Source: Candidatus Woykebacteria bacterium RBG_13_40_15
Lineage (GTDB): Bacteria > Patescibacteria > Microgenomatia > Woykebacterales > RBG-16-39-9b
Assembly: GCA_001816655.1 (NCBI GenBank)
Contig: MHCP01000028.1
Location: 35,836-99,835, forward strand
Direction of reading: 5' to 3'
DNA length: 64,000 nucleotides
Shown: in pieces, positions 48,664 through 57,038 of the stretch
Layout: every line of letters begins with the position of its first letter
Numbering within the stretch: position 1 is the first letter of the stretch
Notes under the pieces: model-generated
Database searches by the model: none
Told to the model about the DNA's origin: nothing
What the model saw: only the letters and a program-made list of their open reading frames with translations
Program-made: the position numbers and the translations under genes

Positions 48664-49752
48664 TTAATTTGGAAGGGAGTATGAGCCGGAGCCTAGATTT
48701 TTAACTTTCCCTTTTATCTCCATTAAGGAAAGGATTGAGCCTATTTTTGAGGCTGGAAGTTTTGAGGCTCTTGCTATTTCATCAATATGAGTAGGCCCGT
48801 TTCTTAGTAAATCTAAAATTGTTTGCTCTTCCTCTGTATCCCCCTTTATTTCTCTTAAATCTAGCATCTTAGATCTTAGATCTATATTTAATTCTTCAAG
48901 AATATCCCCAACGTTCATCACTAATTTCGCGCCTTGTTTTATCAATTGTGCTGGCCCTTTTGCGAGGCCTGAATAAATCGGTCCCGGAACGGCAAAAACT
49001 TCCCTTCCTTGTTCTCCTGCAAGACCCGCTGTAATCAAAGAACCGGAGTCTTCGCCTGCTTCAGTTACAAGAACGCCCAGCGAAAGACCAGAAATTATCC
49101 TATTTCTCGAAGGGAAATTACCCGGAGTCGCTAGCATCTCAAGTGGATATTCGCTGATAACTGCCCCATCATTATTAATAATATTTTCAGCTAAAGAAAC
49201 GTTTTCAGGCGGATAAATATTGCAGACACCACTTCCAAGTACCGCAATTGTTTTTCCTTTATTTTCCAAAGTAGCTTTGTGGGCTAAAGAATCTACCCCA
49301 CGTGCAAGACCGGAAATGATCGTAAAACCAGCCGCAACAAGATCACCAACCAAAATCTCGGTGACTTGTCGACCATAACTTGTTATTTTTCGAGATCCAA
49401 CCACCGCAATGCATCTATTTTCCACACCCAAATCAAGATTTCCTTTTATATATAGCACTGGTGGTGGATCAGAAATTTCCTTTAAAATAGATGGATAACT
49501 TTTATCATCAATTGTAATTACTTTTACATTTTTAGCAGCTATTTTTTTATAGTAGCTGTCGACATCAAAGCTTTTTCTAAACGCGATAAATTGCCTAAAA
49601 ATAGCGGGAGTTAATACCTTTTCTAAAACTTCTTCTTTTTCTCTCCAAATATTTTCTGCTGTTTTGAAATGTTTAATAAGGAGTTTAAAATGAACCGGCC
49701 CAATTCCCGGAGTAGCTGCAAGAGCAACATAATAAGGCAGATCAGATTTCAT
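48664..49752 (-). CDS. dprA: DNA processing protein DprA
   Basis: Loads RecA on incoming single-stranded DNA during natural transformation. Rossmann-like core: VGSRKITSYGRQVTEILVGD (about residues 117-136), FTIISGLARGVDSLAHKATL (about 141-160), VLGSGVCNIYPPEN (about 169-182), PGNFPSRNRIISGLSLGVLV (about 209-228) and TEAGEDSGSLITAGLAGEQG. A C-terminal winged-helix-like domain (about 300-362) is present. Together with the type IV pilus genes it suggests DNA uptake. TATAAT ends 9 nt before the ATG. Confidence 0.95.
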   Translation of the reverse strand: MKSDLPYYVALAATPGIGPVHFKLLIKHFKTAENIWREKEEVLEKVLTPAIFRQFIAFRKSFDVDSYYKKIAAKNVKVITIDDKSYPSILKEISDPPPVLYIKGNLDLGVENRCIAVVGSRKITSYGRQVTEILVGDLVAAGFTIISGLARGVDSLAHKATLENKGKTIAVLGSGVCNIYPPENVSLAENIINNDGAVISEYPLEMLATPGNFPSRNRIISGLSLGVLVTEAGEDSGSLITAGLAGEQGREVFAVPGPIYSGLAKGPAQLIKQGAKLVMNVGDILEELNIDLRSKMLDLREIKGDTEEEQTILDLLRNGPTHIDEIARASKLPASKIGSILSLMEIKGKVKNLGSGSYSLPN

Positions 49753-49761
49753 TTGAGAACC

Positions 49762-49767
49762 ATTATA
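49762..49767 (-). promoter_or_regulatory. dprA -10 box
   Basis: TATAAT on the minus strand, 9 nt before the ATG at 49752. It directly follows the U-tract of the upstream cassette terminator. Confidence 0.55.
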
Positions 49768-49768
49768 T

Positions 49769-49798
49769 CAAAAAGAAAAACGACCCGTTTCCGAGTCG
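49769..49798 (-). terminator. Terminator of lipoprotein cassette 1
   Basis: Minus strand CGACTCG-GAAA-CGGGTCG followed by TTTTTCTTTTT. Confidence 0.85.
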
Positions 49799-49803
49799 CT
49801 TCT

Positions 49804-49841
49804 CTTCCTAAGAAAACCTCTAATGAGATTTGCTTGGGAAG
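49804..49841 (-). repeat. Conserved cassette 3' hairpin, copy 1
   Basis: Minus strand CTTCCCAAGCAAATCTC-ATTA-GAGGTTTTCTTAGGAAG, an imperfect hairpin just before the terminator. Related hairpins lie at 50794-50840 and 59492-59536. Confidence 0.7.
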
Positions 49842-49912
49842 AACCCCGGTGTCGTGACAAGTCACTTCTTGACTCGTACGTCCTGGGGCACTCCTTGCTA
49901 TTCGGTTCTCGA

Positions 49913-50515
49913 TCAGCAGCCCGGGCTCCCTGGGTTCCAGTGGATGACAACCGTCCCGTCTTCCAACTTCTGGAAGGTGTAAAGCGGGGCAAGATCGTCT
50001 TCCACCAGTGCCACCAGATCCGCAGGCAAATCGTACCGTCCGAGCTTCACACTGGTGGGTCCGCAGGAAGTCACACCCAGCGAACTGATGGCGACGTGGG
50101 TGAGTACCTCAGCAGTTGTCACGTTGCCCTTCGCCAATTCCTGTTGAGCTTGGGCGATCAAGGAGTCGAAATAGCCCCGAGCAGTGAAGTCTCTGCCTCC
50201 TCCCTCCACACCACTCTTCTCGCTGTACCAGGATGAATGAGTATACAGGTCGGCCTCGACGATATACATGCGTCCCTGTAAGTCACCGACACTCCCGCTC
50301 AGGGTGTAAGGGTACCCGACCTCAGTCCCTCCGACTCTGGCTTGCAGATCTTCGATTTGCTTCTGCTGCTCGTCGATACGGTCCTGCTGAGCAACGGCCG
50401 TTGCTTGTATGTCACCGATCTGACTCCGCAGGGCCTCCTCGTTGTCTGAGCCTCCTCCACAGGCCACTAGGAATATGGCGGTCAGAACTGTGGCTATAAC
50501 CAGAAAACGCCTCAC
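49913..50515 (-). CDS. Putative lipoprotein with coiled coil, GC-rich orphan
   Basis: No family recognised. Signal peptide with lipobox FLVAC (Cys at about residue 19) followed by GGGSDNEE, so a lipid-anchored exported protein is likely. A coiled-coil stretch follows (DQQDRIDEQQKQIEDLQARV-like, about 28-62), then a globular domain of about 130 residues with two further Cys (CGPTSVK and the C-terminal residue). GC-rich codons. Preceded by a strong promoter and a Shine-Dalgarno (AAAGGAGTG). Shares promoter spacer and 3' hairpin with two other cassettes. Confidence 0.75.
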   Translation of the reverse strand: MRRFLVIATVLTAIFLVACGGGSDNEEALRSQIGDIQATAVAQQDRIDEQQKQIEDLQARVGGTEVGYPYTLSGSVGDLQGRMYIVEADLYTHSSWYSEKSGVEGGGRDFTARGYFDSLIAQAQQELAKGNVTTAEVLTHVAISSLGVTSCGPTSVKLGRYDLPADLVALVEDDLAPLYTFQKLEDGTVVIHWNPGSPGC

Positions 50516-50670
50516 GGCGTCACTCCTTTCCCCGCCATTTGGCGGACCAACTAGAACAACTAACTTCCATCATGACTGCCAACTTAGCCGTCAAGTTACA
50601 AATTGGTAACCAAGTTGGCAGCCACAATGTAAGGCGAAAACAACCGAATAAGTTTTCAAGGAACAGAAGT

Positions 50671-50699
50671 ATTATACCAAACTATAGGTCAAAAGTCAA
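50671..50699 (-). promoter_or_regulatory. Promoter of lipoprotein cassette 1
   Basis: Minus strand TTGACT (50699-50694), 17-bp spacer containing CCTATAGTTTGG, TATAAT (50676-50671). Confidence 0.8.
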
Positions 50700-50763
50700 T
50701 CTACGGACTACTCATAATTTATTGCGGGGAAAGTTTTTGGGAAAATTTGTTTGGTCCGAAAAA

Positions 50764-50790
50764 GAAAAACGAGCCTTTCGACTCGTTTTT
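50764..50790 (-). terminator. Terminator of lipoprotein cassette 2
   Basis: Minus strand AAAAACGAG-TCGAAAGG-CTCGTTTTTCTTTTT. The hairpin has T-runs on both strands and could stop transcription either way. Confidence 0.85.
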
Positions 50791-50793
50791 CCT

Positions 50794-50840
50794 CCTAAAT
50801 AAACCATGGCTCGCTATAAGCTCACTATGATTTACTTGGG
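50794..50840 (-). repeat. Conserved cassette 3' hairpin, copy 2
   Basis: Arms CCCAAGTAAATCATAG and CCATGGTTTATTTAGG (minus strand) around a loop carrying a GTGAGCTTATAGCGAGC element related to the short repeat at 18324-18366. Confidence 0.7.
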
Positions 50841-50923
50841 TATGCGAGGAACGGACAAGCCAAAGCTTGTTGCTCCCGTTCCTCGCTCATTTTCCCTTTC
50901 CGTTCTAGCCGAGGCCAGGCCCT

Positions 50924-51379
50924 CTATTTCGGGCAAAGATCGGGGCTTACTTTACGAAAGGATGCCCGTTCTAGGTCTGTGAGTACTTTGCCATTTCTCA
51001 GCACAATGACAAAACAGGCCGCCTGACTAACCATCAGGTCGCCCGAGTCACCGGGCCCCCAAAAGGTTGTCCCATATGCCACATCCTCAATCTCGTCGTA
51101 GACGGGGGTATACTCAACAGCGTACTCTGGCAGCCAGAAAACGTTACCTGTACGCTCGTTTCTGACCTCAGTAGAGTAGATCGGTCGAGTGCCACTGTAT
51201 GCACCGGATGGGGTGGAACCCAGGACTGTGACACGGTCACCGTTCTTGAACTCCGACACGAGTACCCCTTTGTAGGGGTTTTCCACGGTCCCGTACGTAG
51301 ATGGAGCGCCGCCTTTACAAGAAACGGCAGCACCCACGAGAATCGTGAGAACAACGATCAAGAACGTAGCTCGTCTCAT
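50924..51379 (-). CDS. Putative lipoprotein, GC-rich orphan
   Basis: No family recognised. Signal peptide with lipobox-like VSCKGG (Cys at about residue 21), then a beta-rich domain of about 125 residues (KGVLVSEFKNGDRVTVLGST) with two further Cys (ACFVIVL and the C-terminal CPK). Probably exported and lipid-anchored. GC-rich codons, own promoter and terminator. A neighbour of a second lipoprotein cassette with a near-identical promoter, so the two may be coregulated. Confidence 0.75.
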   Translation of the reverse strand: MRRATFLIVVLTILVGAAVSCKGGAPSTYGTVENPYKGVLVSEFKNGDRVTVLGSTPSGAYSGTRPIYSTEVRNERTGNVFWLPEYAVEYTPVYDEIEDVAYGTTFWGPGDSGDLMVSQAACFVIVLRNGKVLTDLERASFRKVSPDLCPK

Positions 51380-51506
51380 CTCAACACCTCAAATGCCGTC
51401 AGAACGCGCTCTTCACGCTCCACTATTTTGGTGGTCTGACTCGCATCAAATAACCCTCAAAAGAGGACTATTTGACATTAGTCAAATCTTCTGATTTAAC
51501 AGGAAG

Positions 51507-51535
51507 ATTATACTAAACTATGGGATAAAAGTCAA
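51507..51535 (-). promoter_or_regulatory. Promoter of lipoprotein cassette 2
   Basis: Minus strand TTGACT (51535-51530), 17-bp spacer with TATCCCATAGTTTAG, TATAAT (51512-51507). Confidence 0.85.
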
Positions 51536-51581
51536 GATTGGTTGATTATCAAGAAAGATTCCTAAAATCCAATTGTTGTAG

Positions 51582-51587
51582 TAAAAT
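51582..51587 (+). promoter_or_regulatory. -10 box of the DUF916-like gene, leaderless
   Basis: TAAAAT ends 6 nt before the GTG start at 51594; the -35 is poor. Confidence 0.45.
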
Positions 51588-51593
51588 AAACTA

Positions 51594-52358
51594 GTGAAAA
51601 GGCTGGCTGTCACATTTATTATTTTCATAATCCTTTTTATCGCTACTCCTGCGAACGCTTCTGAACTTAAAGCCGAACCAAGAAACTTTCAGTTGCAAGC
51701 TATCCCAGGCGATAACTTAGTTGAAAATGTCCTTATCACGAATTTATCAGCTTCAAATAAGACCCTAAAACTTTCTTGGTCAGTACCAAAAAATAATGGT
51801 ATTGGCTTTGTTTCATTTGAAAAATCAGATCTGGTTCTCACACCAAATGCGACTAATCCAATCGAAATTGAGTTCAAAATTCCAAAAGATCTGCAGCCAG
51901 CTGATTATTACGGTTCCCTAGTAGCAAAAACTGGCTCTATCGAAGAAAAGAGCGATTTTACTATTAGGATCCTCGGAACAACAAAAGAGGAAATAGCGGT
52001 GGAAAAATTCCATGATAGTGGAAGTAAACTTAATTTTGAAGTTTCCAACAACGGCAATCGGACAATTACCTTACAAACAAAAGCTAAAATAGAAGAGCTT
52101 TTTGGTTTATTTGGAAAGAACTTGGAAAGCAAAACTGAACTTAAAGCTGGCGAGAAAAAAGAAATTTCGATAGCTCACAGCAATTTACCACCTGGTTTTT
52201 ACGGGGCTGATGTTGTACTTTTGTACGGTACCGCTGGGAGGGAACACTTGTTCCCTTATTTTTGGGTAAATCCTGATTTTGCATTGATAGGTACTTTGCT
52301 TTTAGTAATTGTGGTCTTGCTTTATTTCAAATTTAGGAAATCTACTAAACATGATTAA
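51594..52358 (+). CDS. Exported Ig-like protein with C-terminal anchor (DUF916/WxL-like)
   Basis: Signal peptide (about residues 5-22), an Ig-like domain resembling the DUF916/WxL peptidoglycan-associated type (around FQLQAIPGDNLVENVLITNL, about 32-51), a second beta domain (about 125-215) and a C-terminal transmembrane helix (about 226-247) with a basic tail. Start is a GTG. Likely displayed outside the cytoplasmic membrane. First of three plus-strand surface genes; it overlaps the dockerin gene by 8 bases. Confidence 0.75.
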   Translation: MKRLAVTFIIFIILFIATPANASELKAEPRNFQLQAIPGDNLVENVLITNLSASNKTLKLSWSVPKNNGIGFVSFEKSDLVLTPNATNPIEIEFKIPKDLQPADYYGSLVAKTGSIEEKSDFTIRILGTTKEEIAVEKFHDSGSKLNFEVSNNGNRTITLQTKAKIEELFGLFGKNLESKTELKAGEKKEISIAHSNLPPGFYGADVVLLYGTAGREHLFPYFWVNPDFALIGTLLLVIVVLLYFKFRKSTKHD

Positions 52359-53130
52359 AAAACTAACTTGCAGCTTACTAATAGTTTCACTTAGCTTTGT
52401 TTTCTGTTTAGTACAGGCTCGTGCTGCAGATGTAACTGTAACTGGAACCGTCCCCCCAACTACTGTTACCCTTAGCGGTCGCGCGCCAGCAAGTTCAACA
52501 ATTACGATCAGGGAGGACGGTAGCGTCGTTGCGACAACGGTGACTTCTGTTGCCGGGACATTTATTAGGACTATTACTAGCACTTCAGGATTACATAATT
52601 ATTCACTCACACTAGTTGACACTGCCGGAAGAAGTACACCAGCAACAAACTTTAATAATATAACCCTACCAGCCCATGGAGACACACCAATTAGCAACAT
52701 TCTCATGCCACCTACAATTGCCCTTTCTAAGAACACTATTTACAAAGGGGACTCAACCTTGATTTACGGACAAGCATCTTCTGGATCAACTGTTCACGTT
52801 ATTTTAAATGGGTCTCAAAAATTTAGTGGTGTTGTAAGCGGAAGCAGCTGGCAATTTACTCTGAGTTCTGGCTACAATTTTGGTAATAATAGTATTTACG
52901 CTTATTTGACTAGAGCCGGCTACGCAAATTCCGTAAATAGCTACACTCTCAATTTAAAGGTAAATAATTGCAGAAGAAGTGATCTAAATTGTGATGGTTT
53001 CGTAAATTTAACTGATTTTTCGATCTTGCTCTACCATTGGGGTACCAACCACGCAATTGGTGATATAAATGGTGATGGAACGGTTGGTTTGATCGATTTT
53101 AGTATTATGATGTTTGACTGGACAGGGTAA
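52351..53130 (+). CDS. Small secreted dockerin protein
   Basis: 259 residues. Cleavable-looking signal peptide (KKLTCSLLIVSLSFVFCLVQARAA region, about 2-26), two Ig-like domains (about 28-105 and 115-205) and a C-terminal dockerin: DLNCDGFVNLTDFSILLYHW and DINGDGTVGLIDFSIMMFDW. The second loop has Gly in place of the usual Asp/Asn, so it may be weaker. Unlike the three large dockerin proteins it has no N-terminal INPPY anchor, so it is a candidate for release and capture by surface cohesins. Confidence 0.82.
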   Translation: MIKKLTCSLLIVSLSFVFCLVQARAADVTVTGTVPPTTVTLSGRAPASSTITIREDGSVVATTVTSVAGTFIRTITSTSGLHNYSLTLVDTAGRSTPATNFNNITLPAHGDTPISNILMPPTIALSKNTIYKGDSTLIYGQASSGSTVHVILNGSQKFSGVVSGSSWQFTLSSGYNFGNNSIYAYLTRAGYANSVNSYTLNLKVNNCRRSDLNCDGFVNLTDFSILLYHWGTNHAIGDINGDGTVGLIDFSIMMFDWTG

Positions 53131-53159
53131 TTCGATCTAAGATTTAAGATGTAAGATAT

Positions 53160-53244
53160 AGAACTCTCCGTAACTAAATTCGTTCGCTTTCGCGAAAGTA
53201 ATTTAGGTACTCTCGAGTTCTGCGACCACTAAAGTGGCCTAAAG
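53160..53244 (-). repeat. Structured repeat family B, copy 3
   Basis: Inverted copy. On the minus strand CCACTTTAGTGGTCGCAG, outer stem AGAACTC/GAGTTCT, inner stem CTAAATT/AATTTAG, tip CTTTCGCGAAAG. Outer stem sequence differs from other copies but pairs perfectly. Confidence 0.8.
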
Positions 53245-53247
53245 ATT

Positions 53248-54816
53248 ATGAAAACTGCCAAACTGATTTTAATTTTCATTTTTACACTTCAATTTCTGCT
53301 GATCCCATTTGTTGCAAAACCGGTCCACGCTGCGACGGCAAGCCTTTTTCTATCTCCTTCATACGGAAGTCACTATGTCGGTGAAAAATTTTATGTGATG
53401 ATTTACGTCTCTGGCGACGCATCAACCAACGCCTATGAAGTCCACATCGGGACTTCAAACATGACCGTTACTGGTATTTCGACCGGCGGTTCTATTTGCA
53501 ACCTATATCCAAGCCCACCAAGTTACACAAATTCTTCTGCTTTCTTCCAATGCGGTCTTCCAACCCCTGGATACTTAGGATCCTCTGGTTATATTGGAGC
53601 AGTTGTTGTGAAAGGAAACTCCCCTGGCACAGGCACTGTTTCTATTCAAGGGGGGTCTAAAATTTTAGCAAACGATGGGGCTGGCACAAATATCATTTCG
53701 GGCTTAGGCTCTGCCTCCTTTCAGATATTACCGCCACCAACCGCAGCCCCAACTGTAACTTCAAGTACCCACCCCAATCAAGATAAATGGTATAAAAAAT
53801 CCGACGTCTCTCTTTCCTGGACAGGCGCGGGAAATAATTTCGTCTACACACTAGATAATTCTCCTGAAACCTCTCCTGGAACAGGTTCTCCAACACTTGA
53901 AAAAAGTAAGACCTATACGGGACTAAAAGACGGAATTTGGTATTTTCATGTGAGAGTCCAAGGGAGCAGCGGCTGGAGCGAAACAACGCATTTCAGAATC
54001 CAAATTGACACAACTCCTCCCCTTCCCTTTAAGCCAGAGGCCGACCCAAAAGAAAATGCCACTAGCCCACCAATCATCGCCTTCGCGGCAAAAGATGAAA
54101 CCTCCGGCGTAGATCATTACGAGATCCGGGTTGATAATAGTGCTTGGGTTGTTGTTTCTGCTCCCTATAAAATGGCCAGAATTTCTTCCGGCGAGCACCT
54201 AATTGAAATAAAAGCAGTTGATAAAGCGGGAAATGAAAGAATTGGAAGCGTTAAAGTTACGGTAAAGGAAATTCCCTCACCTGTAATTACCAAACCCACA
54301 AATGGAAGTTTTGTTCCGTACACAGATGAGCTTCTAATCCAAGGCCACTCATCTCCAGGGGATAGCGTAGAGATATTTTTAGACGGGAAGAAAATTGCAA
54401 AAGTGGTAGCTGATAAAAACGGGAACTTTGAATTTACATACAAAGGCTTATTAAAACGCGGTAAACACACAATTTACGCGGTTGCCGTCACACCGGCCAA
54501 TATTGAGTCAAGAAGATCAAAAGAAGTGGTTTTCGCCCTTGATCCTCAAGCGTTTGTTGTAATTGGTTTTGTCATACCCGGAGTCGCAATTTTTACCTCT
54601 CTGCTAACAGCGATTTTCATATTTGTGTTAATTATTCTCCTTTTGTTCTTTAAATCAAGGAGATTCAAAAAGCGCCTTCTTATTATTTTGGGACAGCTCG
54701 AGAAGGAAGTAGAAAAAGATTTGGAAACCTTCAAAGTCGACCAAAAGGCGGAGAAAAAGGTCGAGGAAGATTTCGAAAAAGTGGAAGAAGAAATTGCCGG
54801 GAAAGAGAAGAAATAG
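53248..54816 (+). CDS. Cohesin-like surface protein with C-terminal anchor and coiled coil
   Basis: 522 residues. Signal peptide (about 1-28), cohesin-like domain (about 30-165: ATASLFLSPSYGSHYVGEKF, GAVVVKGNSPGTGTVSIQGG), Ig-like domains (about 170-345), a further beta domain (about 346-430, VEIFLDGKKIAKVVADKNGN), a transmembrane helix (about 437-468) and a charged cytoplasmic coiled coil (about 478-522). The third cohesin-type protein of the locus. It ends one base before the convergent mrdA stop. Confidence 0.78.
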   Translation: MKTAKLILIFIFTLQFLLIPFVAKPVHAATASLFLSPSYGSHYVGEKFYVMIYVSGDASTNAYEVHIGTSNMTVTGISTGGSICNLYPSPPSYTNSSAFFQCGLPTPGYLGSSGYIGAVVVKGNSPGTGTVSIQGGSKILANDGAGTNIISGLGSASFQILPPPTAAPTVTSSTHPNQDKWYKKSDVSLSWTGAGNNFVYTLDNSPETSPGTGSPTLEKSKTYTGLKDGIWYFHVRVQGSSGWSETTHFRIQIDTTPPLPFKPEADPKENATSPPIIAFAAKDETSGVDHYEIRVDNSAWVVVSAPYKMARISSGEHLIEIKAVDKAGNERIGSVKVTVKEIPSPVITKPTNGSFVPYTDELLIQGHSSPGDSVEIFLDGKKIAKVVADKNGNFEFTYKGLLKRGKHTIYAVAVTPANIESRRSKEVVFALDPQAFVVIGFVIPGVAIFTSLLTAIFIFVLIILLLFFKSRRFKKRLLIILGQLEKEVEKDLETFKVDQKAEKKVEEDFEKVEEEIAGKEKK

Positions 54817-56697
54817 TTATTCCCTGTGTGCAAACCACCAATCAAAGATTTGTTTGACAACCGGAGCTGATATTTCACTGCCGTGCCCTGCATTTTCAAC
54901 CTGAACAGTTGCTACTATTTTTGCATTTGGATAAGGAGCGTAACCTGTGTACCAAGCGTGTGGTTTTTCTTGTCCTGATTCCGCACTACCTGTTTTACCT
55001 GCAGTTGGAATTTTAAAGCTAGTAAAAAGCCAACCAACGTTTCCATCACCGATTGTGTTTTGGTAAAGACCTTCCCTAATTGCATCGATAGTTTCCTTTT
55101 TCAAAAAATTTTCTTTAATAGCGTTTGGAACGCTACCCTTCAAAATAGTGGGGGTAAGCAACTTTCCACCATTCGCAAAACAGGCAGTTATCATCGAAAG
55201 CTGCAATGGCGTAACAAGTAAGTCTCCCTGGCCGATACTCAAGTTTAAAGTCTCGCCTGGATACCAAGGCTCCTTTTTCGTCTTCAATTTCCACTCTTCT
55301 GTAGGCACAAGACCTGCTTCTTCTCCAGGCAATTCTATCCCAGTAACCCTACCCAAACCAAAGTTTTTAGCCCAATCTTGAATTGGTTTTTCTCCAGTAA
55401 TCTGCCCAAGTTTATAGAAAAATGTATCCGTACTGCGAGCGAGGGCTCTAACAATATTAATATCTCCTTCCGTCCTTCTACTTTCTGCCCAAAGCCAGTT
55501 TTGGAAAACATGAGAACCAAGGCTAATGTAACCTGGGTCGTTTATCTTTGTATCTTTTTTAATAGCTCCAGTTTCTAGACCGGCTGTTCCTGAAACCATC
55601 TTAAAGGTAGATCCGGGTGGGTAAGAAGCGCTAATAACTCTATTTAGCAATGGCTTTGCGGAACTATTTGTAAGAGTCGAATAATCTGCTTCGGTCAAGC
55701 CTTTGGCGAACAGATTATCGTCAAATGATGGAATTGAAACCAAAGCCAACACTTCTCCAGTAGAAGAGTCTAAAACGACAGCCGATCCTCCTTTAGCACC
55801 AACGTTTTTCATCTGGGCTAGAAGTGCCTCGCAAACAATTTTTTGTAGATCTATGTCTATACTTAAAGTAATATTTTGGCCACTTTTAGCCTCAGTTTTG
55901 TAAATCCCCCCTTTTTTCTCACCCTGAGCAGTAACACTAATTAATTCGTAACCATTAATCCCTCGCAGTCTATCCTCCATACTTTGTTCAATCCCAAACT
56001 TTCCTACCTGATCACCTAAGTTATAGGGAATTGTAATTTTTCTCTCGATGTCTTTTTGATCGGCTTCAGCTGTGTAACCGAGGAGATGGGCAGTAATTTC
56101 CTTGTATGGGTAAGAGCGGATTGGATTTATTTCCAATTGAATGCCTGGAAGACTACCCCCTTCTGCTTCTATAACCAAAGCTTTCTCTGCCGGCAAACTC
56201 CCCATCAAAGTAACCGGTTTATCATTCGCTTCATTAAACTTTTGGGCCATGTCGCCACTATCACCCAAAATAGATAAAAGCTTTGATAAAGCTTGCTCCC
56301 TCTTACTTTTTGATAAACCGGAGGGGTCGAAAATCAGTCTGTAACCGGGGGTATTTTGCGCTAAAACACGGCCGTTTCGGTCAAAAATAGCCCCTCTCGG
56401 GGCGTGATTTACAACAAGTTGTATCCTATTACCCTCTGCCCTTCCCAAAAACAAACCGCCACGAATTATTTGAAGATCGATAGCTCTCGCAAAAAGAACT
56501 AGACAGGCGGCGAAAAAGATAAAATAAATTGGAACGAGTCGCCAAGCGGATACTTCAAACTTGCTTTTCTCCTTCTCTTCGGTCGGGCCTCCCCAACTTT
56601 CAGCAAACTTGAGATCTTTTGAACTAACTGAAGCCCTTCTTTTTCTGCTTTTTTCTAATTCTTCCCAAAAAACAAGACCGAATTTTTTTGCTTTCAT
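54817..56697 (-). CDS. mrdA: Penicillin-binding protein 2 (elongasome transpeptidase)
   Basis: Class B PBP for lateral wall growth. Cytoplasmic tail, transmembrane helix (about residues 52-72), dimerisation domain with RGAIFDRNGRVLAQN (about 95-109), transpeptidase with SxxK in YPPGSTFKMVSG (about 360-371), the SxN position reading STDTFFYKLG (Asp instead of Asn, about 417), and KTG in TAGKTGSAESGQ (about 574-585). 626 residues. Overlaps mreD by 4 bases; end of the mreB-mreC-mreD-mrdA operon. Confidence 0.95.
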   Translation of the reverse strand: MKAKKFGLVFWEELEKSRKRRASVSSKDLKFAESWGGPTEEKEKSKFEVSAWRLVPIYFIFFAACLVLFARAIDLQIIRGGLFLGRAEGNRIQLVVNHAPRGAIFDRNGRVLAQNTPGYRLIFDPSGLSKSKREQALSKLLSILGDSGDMAQKFNEANDKPVTLMGSLPAEKALVIEAEGGSLPGIQLEINPIRSYPYKEITAHLLGYTAEADQKDIERKITIPYNLGDQVGKFGIEQSMEDRLRGINGYELISVTAQGEKKGGIYKTEAKSGQNITLSIDIDLQKIVCEALLAQMKNVGAKGGSAVVLDSSTGEVLALVSIPSFDDNLFAKGLTEADYSTLTNSSAKPLLNRVISASYPPGSTFKMVSGTAGLETGAIKKDTKINDPGYISLGSHVFQNWLWAESRRTEGDINIVRALARSTDTFFYKLGQITGEKPIQDWAKNFGLGRVTGIELPGEEAGLVPTEEWKLKTKKEPWYPGETLNLSIGQGDLLVTPLQLSMITACFANGGKLLTPTILKGSVPNAIKENFLKKETIDAIREGLYQNTIGDGNVGWLFTSFKIPTAGKTGSAESGQEKPHAWYTGYAPYPNAKIVATVQVENAGHGSEISAPVVKQIFDWWFAHRE

Positions 56698-57038
56698 AGA
56701 TTAATTAGTCTTAATGAGGCGACCAGAAAAGCTTCCCAGGAAATTGCGGAAAAAACCAAAAGACTGTAGGCTATAAAATTTTTTGATGGCAAAACCGATC
56801 TAAGAGCAGCAAAAAGACCAATCGTGAAAGTTGTACTCATTAAAACTAAAAACACCGGAAGATCTGAGATAATAGCTAAAACCAAACTAAAGAGGGTAGC
56901 AAAAAAAATTAGATGTTTAGTTTTGTTGATATTGAACCAAAATAAAACAACAAAACTACCGATTGGCAAAGCCAAAATTGAAACTTGAATGAAACTAGCA
57001 ACAACAATCAAAATGGTAAATAAGATTAGCTCCTTCAT
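56694..57038 (-). CDS. mreD: Rod shape-determining protein MreD
   Basis: Small polytopic membrane protein, 114 residues with four or so hydrophobic helices, shorter than typical MreD (~160). Sequence is poorly conserved, as usual for MreD; position between mreC and mrdA with 4-base overlaps on both sides is the main evidence. Confidence 0.8.
   Translation of the reverse strand: MKELILFTILIVVASFIQVSILALPIGSFVVLFWFNINKTKHLIFFATLFSLVLAIISDLPVFLVLMSTTFTIGLFAALRSVLPSKNFIAYSLLVFSAISWEAFLVASLRLINL

Larger units (their letters stand above)
50516..50923. other. Intergenic stretch between the two lipoprotein cassettes
   Basis: No protein gene. It holds the promoter and a long leader (about 140 nt, containing the repeated TGCCAACTTAG/AAGTTGGCAG) of cassette 1, and the 3' hairpins and terminator of cassette 2, including a nested hairpin GCGAGGAACGG ... 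CCGTTCCTCGC (50847-50888). Confidence 0.65.
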
